DNA of 53,261 nt, from contig CADCMN010000004.1 in assembly GCA_902802575.1 (NCBI GenBank), positions 1 through 53,261 of the forward strand, written 5' to 3'. The notes below the pieces were generated by a model. The model worked only from the letters and a program-made list of their open reading frames with translations. It ran no database searches and was not told where the DNA came from. A program made the position numbers and the translations under genes. The DNA is from an uncultured Eubacteriales bacterium. GTDB taxonomy: Bacteria > Bacillota > Clostridia > Christensenellales > CAG-138. Below are positions 7,783 to 16,877 of the stretch, in pieces (position 1 is the first letter of the stretch; the number at the start of each line of letters is the position of its first letter).

Positions 7783-10068
7783 TCACCAGATGCGGTAGGC
7801 CATCAGGAAGTGGCTGGTCCAGTATTTGGTGTTGATGCTGCTGCGGATGACCACGCAGCCGCTGGAGCTGCCCGCGTCGATCATCTTTCCGCCGCCCATG
7901 TAGATGCCCACATGGCCGGTGGACTCACTGCTGCCTTTGAACACCAGGATATCGCCTCGTTTGAGGTCGCTCATGCTGGTGATCCGGGTATACTTGCTGC
8001 AGGTCCGCCAGCGGACACTGGTCATATAGCTTTGGTTCACGCCCGCCTGCTTCAGGCACCAGTAGACGAAGCCGGAACAATCGAAGCTGTCGGGCCCTTT
8101 GGCGCCGCGCACATAGGGACAGCCCAGCCGGCTTTCAGCGGCTCGGATCAGGCCTTCCACTCCCGTGCCATAGTTGCCGACCGGCCGAGGCGAGGCCGTG
8201 GCGGTGGGCTTCACAGTGGGTGTGGCGGTTGGCCTGGGCGTAGGCGTGGCCGTGGGCTTGGGGGTAGGCGCAGGCGTGGCCGTGGGTTTTGGCGTCCTGG
8301 TGGGCCTGGGTGTGGCCGTTACCTTCGGCGTGCGCGTGGGCTTCGGCGTAGGCGTGGCGGTTGCCTTGGGCGTCCGGGTGGGTTTCGGCGTGGCCGTGCG
8401 CTTGGGCGTCACCCTGGGCGTAGCGGTCGCCTTCGGCGTGCGCGTGGGCTTCGGCGTGGGGGTAGCTGTGGGCCTGGGCGTCCGGGTGGGCCTGGGCGTG
8501 GCCGTGCGCTTGGGGGTCACCCTGGGGGTGGCGGTGGCCTTGGGCGTGCGCGTGGGCTTAGGCGTGGGGGTAGCTGTGGGCCTGGGCGTCCGGGTGGGCC
8601 TGGGTGTGGCCGTGCGCTTGGGCGTCACCCTGGGCGTAGCGGTGGCCTTCGGCGTGCGCGTGGGCTTGGGCGTAGGCGTGGCGGTGGGCTTGGGCGTCCT
8701 GGTGGGCCTGGGTGTGGCCGTATGCTTGGGCGTCACCCTGGGCGTAGCGGTCGCCTTCGGCGTGCGCGTGGGCTTGGGCGTAGGCGTGGCGGTCGCCTTG
8801 GGCGTGGCCGTGGGTCTGGGCGTGGCCGTGGGCTTGGGCGTGCGCGTGGGCTTGGGCGTCCGGGTGGGCTTGGGCGTCACTGACCGGGCGGATTCGGACA
8901 GGAGCGCTTGGAGCGTCTCCGGGCCGGCTTTACCGTCCACCGCAAGATCGTTGCGGCTTTGAAACTCCTCCACCGCGTGGACCGTGGCATCGGAATAATT
9001 GCCGGTGACCTGGCTGGCCTTCAAAAATCCGTGCTTCAGCAGCAGCCGCTGAATGGCGGCCACGTCGTCGCCCCGGGCGCCTGCGGAGAAGGCATGGGTG
9101 GAAGTATGGTCATCGTTTAGCTGTGACAGCGTTCCCAGGCTCAGATTCCCGTCGGCAATGAGACCGTTGTCCTCCTGAAACCGCTTTACCGCCTGGGCGG
9201 TCAATCGGCTGTAGACGCCGTCGGGAGATGTGGTCAGATATCCCAGCGTCAGCAGTCGTTCCTGCCAGGAGAGGATTTGGTCGGACTTGTCTCCGATCCG
9301 CAGGGCGTTGGCCACGGGCTCGTCCCCAAACAGGGTTTCCAGCACCACGGAATCCACCGAAGTGCCGCTGCCCAGCTTGTTGCGTTCCCTAAAATGCAGC
9401 ACCGCATCCGCGGTTTCGTCTCCGAAATACCCATCCGCCGACGAGGCAAGATACCCCAGCTCGATGAGCCGCTCCTGGATGCTTTCCACTTCAGCCCCCT
9501 TGTCCCCGGGGAGTACGGAATAGAGAGCGGCGTTCTCGTCGTTCAGCTTCAAAAAGGTTTTTTCGTCGCACAAACCTGTTTCGGGCAGGCCGTTGCGCCG
9601 CTGGAACAGGGAGATGGCGGAGGCCACGCCGGCCCCGTATATATCCTCCGGCTGTTCAAAGTCCAGATATTCCAGGCTCATGAGCCGGATCTGGATGTCC
9701 AGCACGATGGGAGAGCGCATGCCCACGCCGATCACATCTCCATTCAGGGGGTTCAACGTGGGGGTGGGCGAGGGGACTTCGGTGGGTATGGGGCTGGGCG
9801 TGGGGGAAGGCAGGGCCTCCGGCGTGGAGCTCACCTCCACCGGCGCGGCTCTGTCCTGGATCTCGGGGGTGGGGGTCACCTGAACCACATGTTCGTTTCG
9901 ATCCAGGTCCGGCTCCTCCACCGCCGCCGCCTGGAAGGATCGGTGCAGATATTCCCGGGCGTAAAGACCGCCGGTCAGGAACAGACCCAGCACAACGACA
10001 GCCAGGAGCCAGACCAGCACCGCAGTGGTCCTGTTCCGCTTGTTTTCATGCTGTGCGCGCCGTTCCAT
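7783..10068 (-). CDS. Membrane-anchored NlpC/P60 endopeptidase with four peptidoglycan-binding domains
   Basis: The product has 761 residues. One membrane anchor lies at 15-35, then a Pro/Thr linker (65-105). Four peptidoglycan-binding_1-like repeats follow (about 115-175, 185-245, 255-318, 328-390), each with the GxxxxxIQxRLxxLGYL pattern. A 234-residue Thr-Pro linker (397-630) leads to the C-terminal NlpC/P60 domain. Cys664 in [12 protein letters not shown] and His719 in TGHVGIYMG are the catalytic pair, so it should cleave stem-peptide bonds in peptidoglycan. The linker is encoded by near-identical 108-bp repeats. AAAGGAG precedes ATG 10068, and a possible WalR-type box lies upstream. It is a single-gene unit. 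Confidence 0.93.
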   Translation of the reverse strand: MERRAQHENKRNRTTAVLVWLLAVVVLGLFLTGGLYAREYLHRSFQAAAVEEPDLDRNEHVVQVTPTPEIQDRAAPVEVSSTPEALPSPTPSPIPTEVPSPTPTLNPLNGDVIGVGMRSPIVLDIQIRLMSLEYLDFEQPEDIYGAGVASAISLFQRRNGLPETGLCDEKTFLKLNDENAALYSVLPGDKGAEVESIQERLIELGYLASSADGYFGDETADAVLHFRERNKLGSGTSVDSVVLETLFGDEPVANALRIGDKSDQILSWQERLLTLGYLTTSPDGVYSRLTAQAVKRFQEDNGLIADGNLSLGTLSQLNDDHTSTHAFSAGARGDDVAAIQRLLLKHGFLKASQVTGNYSDATVHAVEEFQSRNDLAVDGKAGPETLQALLSESARSVTPKPTRTPKPTRTPKPTATPRPTATPKATATPTPKPTRTPKATATPRVTPKHTATPRPTRTPKPTATPTPKPTRTPKATATPRVTPKRTATPRPTRTPRPTATPTPKPTRTPKATATPRVTPKRTATPRPTRTPRPTATPTPKPTRTPKATATPRVTPKRTATPKPTRTPKATATPTPKPTRTPKVTATPRPTRTPKPTATPAPTPKPTATPTPRPTATPTVKPTATASPRPVGNYGTGVEGLIRAAESRLGCPYVRGAKGPDSFDCSGFVYWCLKQAGVNQSYMTSVRWRTCSKYTRITSMSDLKRGDILVFKGSSESTGHVGIYMGGGKMIDAGSSSGCVVIRSSINTKYWTSHFLMAYRIW
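8362..8793 (-). repeat. Four tandem 108-bp coding repeats
   Basis: The DNA encodes four successive 36-residue units (residues 426-461, 462-497, 498-533, 534-569) that all begin [20 protein letters not shown] and differ by a few Lys/Arg or His changes. Partial units continue on both sides (whole Thr-Pro region 8179-8880). Length variation by slippage or recombination is expected. Confidence 0.85.
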
Positions 10069-10125
10069 GATGGTCTCCTTTCCCGGTTTCTCATGTCCTA
10101 TTGTAGCGAATATATGCGCTCATTT

Positions 10126-10142
10126 TGTTAACGCCTCGTAAA
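10126..10142 (+). promoter_or_regulatory. Possible WalR-type box upstream of the NlpC/P60 gene
   Basis: TGTTAA-CGCCT-CGTAAA matches the WalR consensus TGTWAH-N5-TGTWAH at 11 of 12 positions. It lies just upstream of a -10-like TACAAT (minus strand, 10105-10100) of the wall hydrolase gene, but in the opposite orientation to it. Confidence 0.35.
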
Positions 10143-10274
10143 CAAAGTGCGGGAAAGTTGCAACAAAATGCTGTTTGCCGGGCCGAAGACAGCGCCGCCA
10201 AATTAAGAAGGGATATGCTGAGGGCATAGCATAGGTCGAAAAAATGGGGAATATCTGTTGCTTTTTGCTTATTC

Positions 10275-10311
10275 AAAAGAAAGCGAAGCACGGCGTCGTG
10301 CCGCGCTTCGC
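10275..10311 (-). terminator. Terminator of the mscS-541-residue protein operon
   Basis: On the minus strand GCGAAGCGCGGC-ACGAC-GCCGTGCTTCGC (with one G-T pair) followed by TTTCTTTT. The rest of the 10069-10326 gap holds only the promoter region of the NlpC/P60 gene. Confidence 0.8.
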
Positions 10312-10326
10312 CGGATGTGCTGTTGT

Positions 10327-11952
10327 TTAGGAAGCCGGGGTGAAGGAGGAAAGGAGCTCGTCCATCACGGTGCAAGTATGCTCATAAGCATTCCCGGGGG
10401 CTAACAGGTTCAGCCCGTACAGGCGCGTGCCGACGCCCCAGAAAACGTATTTGCATCCGTACAGCTGATCGTTTGCGAGGAGCTCGAAATCCAAGGCCCG
10501 GCCCGGATACCCATTCACCAAACAGGCGTAGGGGCGTTCACTGACCAGGGTGGTTTGGAGGCCGGAGGCCGCATTCGCCTCCGCCTCCTGCCGGTAGCGG
10601 CTGAGCAGGACCCCGTCCAGATCATCCGCCGTAAAGGAGAACCCAACATCCATCGAGAAGAGCATCATCCGCTCTTGTCCGCCGGGATCGCTGAGCACGT
10701 AGGAATCGGCAGCCTCGGTCAGGACCCAGTCCGAGTTGACCAGCAGGAACGCGAAATCCATAGCGTCCTTCCCGCTTTCGATCATCAAATCCCGCTTCAG
10801 GGGCGGTGCTTCCGTGGGGATGGGTTCGGGGGTCGCGGTCGTCTTAGGCACGGGAACGACGCGGATCGGGATCGGATCGGATTCCAACAGATAGGGCCAT
10901 CCGGTGCTCTCCTCATAGATCATCAGCTCCAGGGTGTAATACGCAGCCGCGGTATCCGGGGCCTCTCTGCGCACGGGGCCATGATAGAGGAACACGTAGT
11001 CGTTACCGTTCATATAGACGTCGGGGAACGGCCATTGGACGCTGGTCGGCGCGGCGAAGCACCAGCCTTTGCCCAGGTAGACGCCTGCTTCATCGTACCA
11101 GCGTGTGCAAAAACTCATGCGGGAGAAGGCTTGGTTTTCGAACACATATTCGCTTTCATGGCCTGGTTGCGGGTGGAGCGAACCGTAGAATGCGACCTCA
11201 TCGATACCGTCCTGCCGGGGCGTGACCTGCACCGTGACCGTCGGCTCCATCGGCTCGGGCATCCTGACGATCTGCTGGGAAGTCGTCATACGCTGGATGA
11301 CACCGTCGCTCTCGTAGGCGCAGACGATCTTTAGAAGCGACCCGGGCTCAAAGGGCCCGATGTCAGCGCACCACATCTCACAGCCAGTGTTGAGGTTGAA
11401 GTAGGTCCCCGCCGTTTCCGTGGCGCTGTAAGCTGCATCCCGGACATCCTCAGCTTCAGCACAGTAGACCGGACGATACAGAACAGGATCCTTTCGCCGT
11501 GTCAGTTCTGTTTCCTGTCCTTCGGGATCCACCAGATAGAAGGAAAACTCATCCTCCGAATAGGTGGGAACGTCCTCATAAAGGGACCGATAATCCATGT
11601 ATCGGAAATGAAGCACCTCCGGCTCCTCAGGCGTCACGACACAGCATTCGATTTCTATATACGACGTAATATCCACCACGTCCATAGGTTCGGGCGCAGC
11701 GGTCATGACCACGCCGCCCACCGCGACGGCCGCCGCCACAACCCGAGGCATCCGCTTGAACCGCTGCCCCCTGCTCTGAGGCTGCTCCTCCGCCGGGGCC
11801 GATTGGGACGGTTCTTCGGGCGGGGTCGGCGCCTGCTCGCCCTGGGGGGAAGGCTCGGAAAACTCGGCGCTCCAGGCGGGGGAGCTGTGCTCGCTATCCC
11901 ACGGAGGCATAGTGTGCTCCCGGGCCAAGTCGATCGGGGTGATTTCTTTCAT
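10327..11952 (-). CDS. Membrane-anchored extracellular protein of unknown function (541 residues)
   Basis: I do not recognise a family. The N-terminus (1-70) is cytoplasmic and rich in Pro, Glu and Ser. One hydrophobic segment (about 69-87) is followed by a large presumed extracellular part with several cysteines (about 104, 105, 165, 193 and others). A short Thr-Pro linker (TTATPEPIPTEAPP) leads to a C-terminal alpha/beta module (about 400-541). Its pattern SDWVLTEAADSYVLSDPGGQ recalls PsbP/DUF1795-type folds, but weakly. There is no Shine-Dalgarno sequence before ATG 11952; it starts 6 nt after the mscS stop, so it likely depends on translation of mscS. The LytTR-type promoter upstream of mscS would control it. 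Confidence 0.75.
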   Translation of the reverse strand: MKEITPIDLAREHTMPPWDSEHSSPAWSAEFSEPSPQGEQAPTPPEEPSQSAPAEEQPQSRGQRFKRMPRVVAAAVAVGGVVMTAAPEPMDVVDITSYIEIECCVVTPEEPEVLHFRYMDYRSLYEDVPTYSEDEFSFYLVDPEGQETELTRRKDPVLYRPVYCAEAEDVRDAAYSATETAGTYFNLNTGCEMWCADIGPFEPGSLLKIVCAYESDGVIQRMTTSQQIVRMPEPMEPTVTVQVTPRQDGIDEVAFYGSLHPQPGHESEYVFENQAFSRMSFCTRWYDEAGVYLGKGWCFAAPTSVQWPFPDVYMNGNDYVFLYHGPVRREAPDTAAAYYTLELMIYEESTGWPYLLESDPIPIRVVPVPKTTATPEPIPTEAPPLKRDLMIESGKDAMDFAFLLVNSDWVLTEAADSYVLSDPGGQERMMLFSMDVGFSFTADDLDGVLLSRYRQEAEANAASGLQTTLVSERPYACLVNGYPGRALDFELLANDQLYGCKYVFWGVGTRLYGLNLLAPGNAYEHTCTVMDELLSSFTPAS

Positions 11953-11958
11953 ACGGCT

Positions 11959-12793
11959 TTATTTGCTGTGAATGTCCAGCTGCGGATAGGGGCACTCTAC
12001 GCCCAGCTTGCGGAAGCCCAACAGCAGATCATGATTCAGCGTTCGAATGCCGTTGTAGATATTTTGCTCCTTCACGTTCACAATGAACTTCAGCGTGATG
12101 CCTGAACTGCCCAGGGCCTGGACCCCCCAGGTATTTGGGCGCGTCCAGCATGTCGTCCGTATGTTTCTGATAGATCTCCTCCATAAGGCCGGGGATGGAC
12201 GCCTCCAGGGATTCGAGATCGGTCTCATAAGGGATGTCGATGGTGCTGGCAGCGATGGAGACACGATCCGACCGGTTCAGGATATTCTTCATGTCGGAAT
12301 TGTTGATGATCTTCACGTTGCCGCCCACGTCCATAAGACAGGTGGCCCGAATGCCGATTTCACAGACCGTGCCGCGGAAGCCGTTCACCTCCACGATGTC
12401 GCCAACGTTGTATTGGTTTTCGAAAAGCATGAACATACCCGTGATCACGTCGGCGATCAGGCTTTCGGCACTGAAGCCCACCACCAGGGTCAACACGCCC
12501 ACGCTGGCCAGGATGCCGGTCACGTTCACACCCAGGATGTACAGGCCCCAGCAAAGGATGACGATGGCGGCCACATATTTTCCCAAGCTGGCGAAAACCG
12601 TGACCAGCGTCTGGGCACGGTGACTCTTGGGCTTCAGCAGTCCCAGCAAAAAGGTGATCGCCGATTCGCAGAACAGCACCAGCAGGATCATGGCGAACAG
12701 CGACACGACGATACCGTCGAGCTTTGTTTTCAGCAGGAACAGGATTGCGGCCAGCACGAACAGGACGATGAGACGAATGAGGTTCTATTTCAT
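11959..12793 (-). pseudogene. mscS: MscS-type mechanosensitive channel, disrupted
   Basis: The reading frame matches a small-conductance mechanosensitive channel of about 275 residues: three N-terminal helices, the pore region ILASVGVLTLVVGFSAESLI, then the beta domain FENQYNVGDIVEVNGFRGTV. Two lesions are seen. The ATG at 12793, with GAGGAGGAG upstream, is followed by AAA and then an amber TAG at codon 3, in frame with the rest. A run of six G (12123-12128) shifts the frame after DAPKYLG; with five G the tail continues VQALGSSGITLKF to HSK and stop at 11959. The first lesion could be bypassed by GTG 12757, but that lacks a ribosome site. A LytTR-type promoter lies upstream. Confidence 0.85.
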
Positions 12794-12883
12794 GGACTCC
12801 TCCTCAGGTGGGGTGGGTATGGGGGAAAGAAGAAGCTGACGAGCTGAAAAAGCGCTGTCACAGGCGTTTCAACTGCTGTGGAT

Positions 12884-12952
12884 ATGCTATCACAGAAGAT
12901 TTTCCCTCACAAGCAGTTTGGCTTAAGCGGTAGCAAATTCGTCTCGAACGGT
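12884..12952 (-). promoter_or_regulatory. LytTR-type operator and promoter of mscS
   Basis: On the minus strand: ACCGTTCGA (12952-12944), 12 bp, ACCGCTTAA (12931-12923), 10 bp, -35 TTGTGA (12912-12907), 17 bp, -10 TAGCAT (12889-12884). The same order and distances recur at 23982-24050. Direct repeats of ACCGTTTAG type separated by 12 bp are, to my knowledge, the operators of LytTR regulatory systems. Confidence 0.8.
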
Positions 12953-13007
12953 AGTAAAAAGGGATGTCCGCTCATGCTGCATACGGATGCGGGCGGTTCG
13001 CCGGCAG

Positions 13008-14285
13008 CTATTCCGCCGCCAGGCGTTTGAGGGACTCGGCCATGAAGCGGGTGTTGAAGAGCATCTCGGAGAGGAGGATGCACTCGTTGGCCACATGGCA
13101 CTTGTCCGGCCGACCGGGCTGGGTGACGCCCACGGCCACGGCGTTTTTGAACTCCCGGGCGTAGGTGCCGCCGCCGATGGAGATGGGCTTGGATACCCGG
13201 TCGCCGGAGAGCTCCCCATACACGTCCATCAGGGTGCTGACCAGCTCGGTCTCGGGGGCGATGTAGTGGCCCAGGGAGTTGGACCGGTCCTTGACGGCAA
13301 AGCCCAGGGCGCCCATGCGCTCGTCGATGGTCCCCGTGAGCTGCTCGAAGGTCATGGAGGCGGGGTAACGGATGTCGAAACCGATGGTGACGCCGGTCTC
13401 CTCAGCGGTAAGGATGGTAGGGGCCAGCGTCAGCCGCCCGGAGGCGTCGGTAAAGTCCACGCCCAACCCCTCGCCATGGTTGAAGCCGTACAGGACGGAC
13501 ACCAGGCCTGCGAAGGTCTCCTTGTCCGCCGCAGGCACGTCGCTTTCCGCAATGGCCTTCACCAGCTTCATGAGGGCGTTGTCCGCATGGTCCGGCATGG
13601 AGGCGTGGCCCTCCTTGCCCAGCATATGCAGGGCGGGGACCGTGCTGGCGGCTTCGCCGGGGATCACGTTGCCGGCGGTGCCCACTTTCGCACGGACGGC
13701 GCAGGGGTATTGCTTCTCAAAGAACATGTGGGAGATATTCATCTCGGAATTGACCACGGGGTAGGTGGCGTCAGGCGTGAAGGCCATGGTGGGCTCGCCC
13801 TCCACTTCCCGATACCGCTCCATGCCCGTGGAGCCCCGCTCCTCGTCGCAGCCCAGGAGGATGCGGACCCGGCGCTTCATCTTCGCCCCGCTCTCCTTCA
13901 GGGCGTAGAGGGCGTAGAGGGCGGACACCGCCGCGCCTTTGTCGTCCGCCGTGCCCCGGCCGTACATGGCCCCGTCGTGGATCTCGGCGCCGTAGGGGGG
14001 ATATTTCCAGCCCGTGCCCTCGGGGACCACGTCCAGGTGGGCCATGACCGCCACCAGCTCATCCCCCTCGCCGTACTCCACCACGCCGCAGCGGGCCTCC
14101 ACGTCCCACACCTTTTCAAAGCCCAGCTTTCTGGCGATCTGCTGGGCCTTCCTCAGGGCGTTGAACACGTGTTCCCCGTAGGGCATGCCCTCCTTGGGCT
14201 CCCCCCGGGACACGGAGGGGATGCGGATCAGCTCCTGCAGATCCTGTACCTGGCTGTCGAAGCTTTTTTCAATGATATTCAACAT
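13008..14285 (-). CDS. PepV-type dipeptidase (M20 family zinc peptidase)
   Basis: The product has 425 residues. Zinc-site motifs of M20 peptidases are present: HLDVVPEG (residues about 83-90, with the His and Asp), GRGTADDKG (the bridging Asp), DEERGS (the catalytic Glu pair) and the late GGGTYAR / CHVANE region. Gapped similarity to Xaa-His dipeptidase PepV suggests hydrolysis of dipeptides with an unblocked N-terminus in the cytoplasm; PepV proteins are usually about 465 residues. ATG 14285 has GGGAGG 7 nt upstream, so upstream in-frame sequence is not part of it. The -10 TACAAT lies about 50 nt upstream, divergent from the PAP2 promoter. Confidence 0.88.
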   Translation of the reverse strand: MLNIIEKSFDSQVQDLQELIRIPSVSRGEPKEGMPYGEHVFNALRKAQQIARKLGFEKVWDVEARCGVVEYGEGDELVAVMAHLDVVPEGTGWKYPPYGAEIHDGAMYGRGTADDKGAAVSALYALYALKESGAKMKRRVRILLGCDEERGSTGMERYREVEGEPTMAFTPDATYPVVNSEMNISHMFFEKQYPCAVRAKVGTAGNVIPGEAASTVPALHMLGKEGHASMPDHADNALMKLVKAIAESDVPAADKETFAGLVSVLYGFNHGEGLGVDFTDASGRLTLAPTILTAEETGVTIGFDIRYPASMTFEQLTGTIDERMGALGFAVKDRSNSLGHYIAPETELVSTLMDVYGELSGDRVSKPISIGGGTYAREFKNAVAVGVTQPGRPDKCHVANECILLSEMLFNTRFMAESLKRLAAE

Positions 14286-14367
14286 GACAAATCCTCCCTT
14301 TTGTTTCGATGAAACCATTGTACCACAGACGGCCGCGTTCTGCCACCGTTTCTTCACGTTTCGTTCC

Positions 14368-14396
14368 TTGAATCCAGATTTGCGTTGTGATACAAT
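14368..14396 (+). promoter_or_regulatory. Promoter of the PAP2 gene
   Basis: TTGAAT (14368-14373), 17 bp, TACAAT (14391-14396); start codon 28 nt downstream. Confidence 0.75.
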
Positions 14397-14423
14397 ACTC
14401 TCTTGATTAAGGGAGGATATGGG

Positions 14424-15113
14424 ATGTTCAAAAAAGAGTTCAACCGGATACGGAGCCTGCTGCCGGGGTACAGCTGGGGATGGCTGTTCTTTTTGATCGC
14501 CGTCCAGTGTACCGTGTTCTGCGCCACCCGCATCCCGCTGGTGTATATGAACAAGTTGGATTTGTCCATCCCTCTGGACGGGAGGATCCCCTTTCATCCC
14601 GTCTGGATCGTGATCTACGTGCTGGCCTTTGCCTCCTGGACCGTGACCTGCTTTCTCCTGTTTCGACAGCGAAAGGAACACGTGTACCGCAACTGCGCCG
14701 CCTACCTTTTGACGCTGGTGCTGACCGGGATCATCTTTATGCTGGTGCCGGGCGCAATGGAGCGGCCTGAGGTGCCCGGAAGCGACTTCTTTTCCTGGCT
14801 CACCCGGTTCATCTATTTCGTGGACCAGCCCAACAACCTGTTTCCCTCTCTCCACGTGATCTGCAGCTATTATTGTTGGCGGGCTCTCTGGGACACGGAG
14901 GGGATCCCCCTGTGGTACCGCCGGTTCAACTTCATCTTTCTGCTGTTGGTTTGCTGCTGCATCCTGTTCGTGAAGCAGCATGTCATCGTGGACATCCCCG
15001 CAGGCGTGCTGGTGTCGGAGATCCCGCTGCAGCTGGCCCGCAGGTTCCGCTGGGAGCGGCTGGGCTACGCCTTGGAAAAGCGCATCGAAGAGAAGAAGAC
15101 GGGCTGTTCCTGA
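14424..15113 (+). CDS. PAP2 superfamily membrane phosphatase
   Basis: The product has 229 residues with about six membrane helices. The phosphatase signature is partly seen: PSLHV (about 141-145) for the PSGH domain and KQHVIVDIPAG (about 182-192) for the catalytic histidine-aspartate domain. This divergent pattern is that of the PAP2_3/inositol-phosphorylceramide-synthase-like branch. It probably removes phosphate from a membrane lipid at the outer face. ATG 14424 has GGGAGG 7 nt upstream. The GNAT gene follows after 33 nt. Confidence 0.82.
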   Translation: MFKKEFNRIRSLLPGYSWGWLFFLIAVQCTVFCATRIPLVYMNKLDLSIPLDGRIPFHPVWIVIYVLAFASWTVTCFLLFRQRKEHVYRNCAAYLLTLVLTGIIFMLVPGAMERPEVPGSDFFSWLTRFIYFVDQPNNLFPSLHVICSYYCWRALWDTEGIPLWYRRFNFIFLLLVCCCILFVKQHVIVDIPAGVLVSEIPLQLARRFRWERLGYALEKRIEEKKTGCS

Positions 15114-15146
15114 GATGCTCCTTTGCCCGAAAAGAAAGGAAAGGAT

Positions 15147-16124
15147 ATGAACTTTGTAGTCAAACCCTTGACCGAGGAAGAGGAAGCCCTCATCGAAGAA
15201 AGGATCAATGTATACGCCGATTCCATGGCGCCGTCAGAGCCCCATACCGAGGAAGAAAGCCTCGTATTCAAGGCGGAAGATAAGGAAGGGAAGATCGTCG
15301 GCGGCTGCGTCGTGAACATTTATGCCTGGGGCCGGGCGGTGCTTGCCCAGCTGTGGGTGGATGGTCGGTATCGCCATCACGGCCTCGGTTCCCTGCTGAT
15401 CCGCGCCGCCGAAACCGCCGCCCGGGAGAAGGGCTGCTATTATCTGTGCCTCGGCACCGCGGATTATATGGCGAGGCCCCTGTATGAAAAGCACGGTTTT
15501 CGGGTGTTCACCGTCAACCGGGACATCCCCATGGGGCACGAGAGCTGGTCCCTGTCCAAGCGGCTGGACCAAGCCGTTCCGGACTACATTCCCAAGGACA
15601 ACACCGCTGCGGAGCAATACCATGTCAAGCCCGGCTCAAAGGAAGACGCCAAGATCATCGACCAGGGACTGGGCGCGTTCTGTGAGGAGGTCGTGCCGGA
15701 CAGGCATGCGTATATCCCCCTCAGCCGGAAGCTGATTGACGGGGACGGCAATCTGATCGCCGCCGTCATTTGCGGGATCGGGGAAGACGACACCGCCGAT
15801 ATTGACGGCATCTGGGTGGCGGAAGGCTACCGGCGGCAGGGCATCGGCACCCGGCTGTTCGGGGATGTGGAGCGCGAGGCGAAGGAACATGGCGCCTACG
15901 TGATCCTGTCCTATTGCTGCGACTGGGTATCGGGCTTCTTTTTCCGAAACGGTTTTTATTCCCCGAGGCGAGCTTTCAGATTATCCCAAGGGCCACACGT
16001 CCTACGAGCTCGAAAAGAGAATCTGACGGAACGCCCTGTTTGGCGCCCTTTGGCGGCCCCAAAAGGCGCGGAAGAAGGGCGAATACCCGGTTGTCAAAGG
16101 GCCGCCGGTTGTGATACAATATGA
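15147..16124 (+). CDS. Tandem GNAT acetyltransferase with frameshifted C-terminus
   Basis: Two GNAT domains in a row: residues about 1-140 with motif A VDGRYRHHGLGSLLIRAA, and about 150-270 with VAEGYRRQGIGTRLFGDV. The annotated frame runs on to 16124, but after FFFRNGFYSP the expected family ending is in another frame: GELSDYPKGHTSYELEKRI followed by TGA at 16024-16026. Removing one base in the TTCCCCGAGG stretch (about 15959-15967) restores it. The run-on tail also overlaps the deoD promoter, which supports a 1-nt insertion (real or sequencing error in a C run). The fold of domain 2 loses its last strand. ATG 15147 has AAAGGA upstream. Confidence 0.8.
   Translation: MNFVVKPLTEEEEALIEERINVYADSMAPSEPHTEEESLVFKAEDKEGKIVGGCVVNIYAWGRAVLAQLWVDGRYRHHGLGSLLIRAAETAAREKGCYYLCLGTADYMARPLYEKHGFRVFTVNRDIPMGHESWSLSKRLDQAVPDYIPKDNTAAEQYHVKPGSKEDAKIIDQGLGAFCEEVVPDRHAYIPLSRKLIDGDGNLIAAVICGIGEDDTADIDGIWVAEGYRRQGIGTRLFGDVEREAKEHGAYVILSYCCDWVSGFFFRNGFYSPRRAFRLSQGPHVLRARKENLTERPVWRPLAAPKGAEEGRIPGCQRAAGCDTI
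16091..16120 (+). promoter_or_regulatory. Promoter of deoD
   Basis: TTGTCA (16091-16096), 18 bp, TACAAT (16115-16120); GGGAGG at 16135-16140 precedes the start codon. Confidence 0.75.
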
Positions 16125-16150
16125 GAAAATGATCGGGAGGGAAGAAACCC

Positions 16151-16864
16151 ATGAAGCAACTGAATCTCACGCCCCATATCGGCTGTGCGCCGGAGGATTT
16201 CGCCAAGACCGTGCTCATGCCCGGTGACCCCCTGCGGGCGAAGATGATCGCGGAGACCTACTTCACCGACGCGGAGCTGGTCAACAACATCCGTGGCGTC
16301 CAGGGGTACACCGGCTACTACAACGGCAAGCGGGTGTCCGTCATGGCCAGCGGCATGGGCATGCCCGCCATCGGCATCTACTCCTACGAGCTCTTTAACT
16401 TCTTCGGCGTGGAGAGCATCATCCGCGTGGGCTCCGCCGGCGGCATACACCCCGATCTGAAGCTCTTCGACGTGGTCATCGGCCAGGGCGCCTGCTACAG
16501 CAGCGCCTTCGTGAACCAGTACGCGCTGCCCGGCACCTATTCCGCCATCGCGGACTTCGGTCTCTGCCGCAAGGCGGTGGAGGTCTGCGAGCAGCAGGGC
16601 CTGCGCTACAAGGTGGGCAACGTCCTCTCCGCCGACAACTTCTACAGCGACGCCGTGGATCAGACCACCTGGGCCAAGATGGGCGTGCTGGCGGTGGAGA
16701 TGGAAGCGGCGGCCCTGTACATGAACGCGGCCCGGGCGGGCAAGAAGGGACTGTGCATCTGCACCATCTCCGATCTGCTTTCCGGCGGCGAAGCCGCCAC
16801 CCCCGAGCAGCGGCAGAACGCCTTCCACGACATGATAAAGGTGGCGTTGGAGATCGCCGAATAA
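16151..16864 (+). CDS. deoD: Purine nucleoside phosphorylase, DeoD type
   Basis: The product has 237 residues, the size of the hexameric bacterial enzymes. Family motifs are seen throughout: [11 protein letters not shown] (phosphate loop), [34 protein letters not shown] (ribose and base contacts) and ISDLLSGGE with the catalytic Asp. It splits purine nucleosides with phosphate to a free base and ribose-1-phosphate in the salvage pathway. Its own promoter and terminator make it a single-gene unit. Confidence 0.97.
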   Translation: MKQLNLTPHIGCAPEDFAKTVLMPGDPLRAKMIAETYFTDAELVNNIRGVQGYTGYYNGKRVSVMASGMGMPAIGIYSYELFNFFGVESIIRVGSAGGIHPDLKLFDVVIGQGACYSSAFVNQYALPGTYSAIADFGLCRKAVEVCEQQGLRYKVGNVLSADNFYSDAVDQTTWAKMGVLAVEMEAAALYMNAARAGKKGLCICTISDLLSGGEAATPEQRQNAFHDMIKVALEIAE

Positions 16865-16877
16865 AGCAAAGAGACAT

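Noticed and set aside
8174..8962. Long plus-strand open frame of Val/Gly/Leu repeats opposite the Thr-Pro region
   Set aside because: It is the mirror of the repeated linker codons of the NlpC/P60 gene; it has no ribosome site and no family.
12994..14312. Long plus-strand frame opposite the dipeptidase gene
   Set aside because: Antisense shadow of a well-conserved M20 peptidase; no start signal.
14286..14981. N-terminal extension of the dipeptidase frame upstream of 14285
   Set aside because: ATG 14285 has a good ribosome site and promoter, and the extension is antisense to the PAP2 gene.
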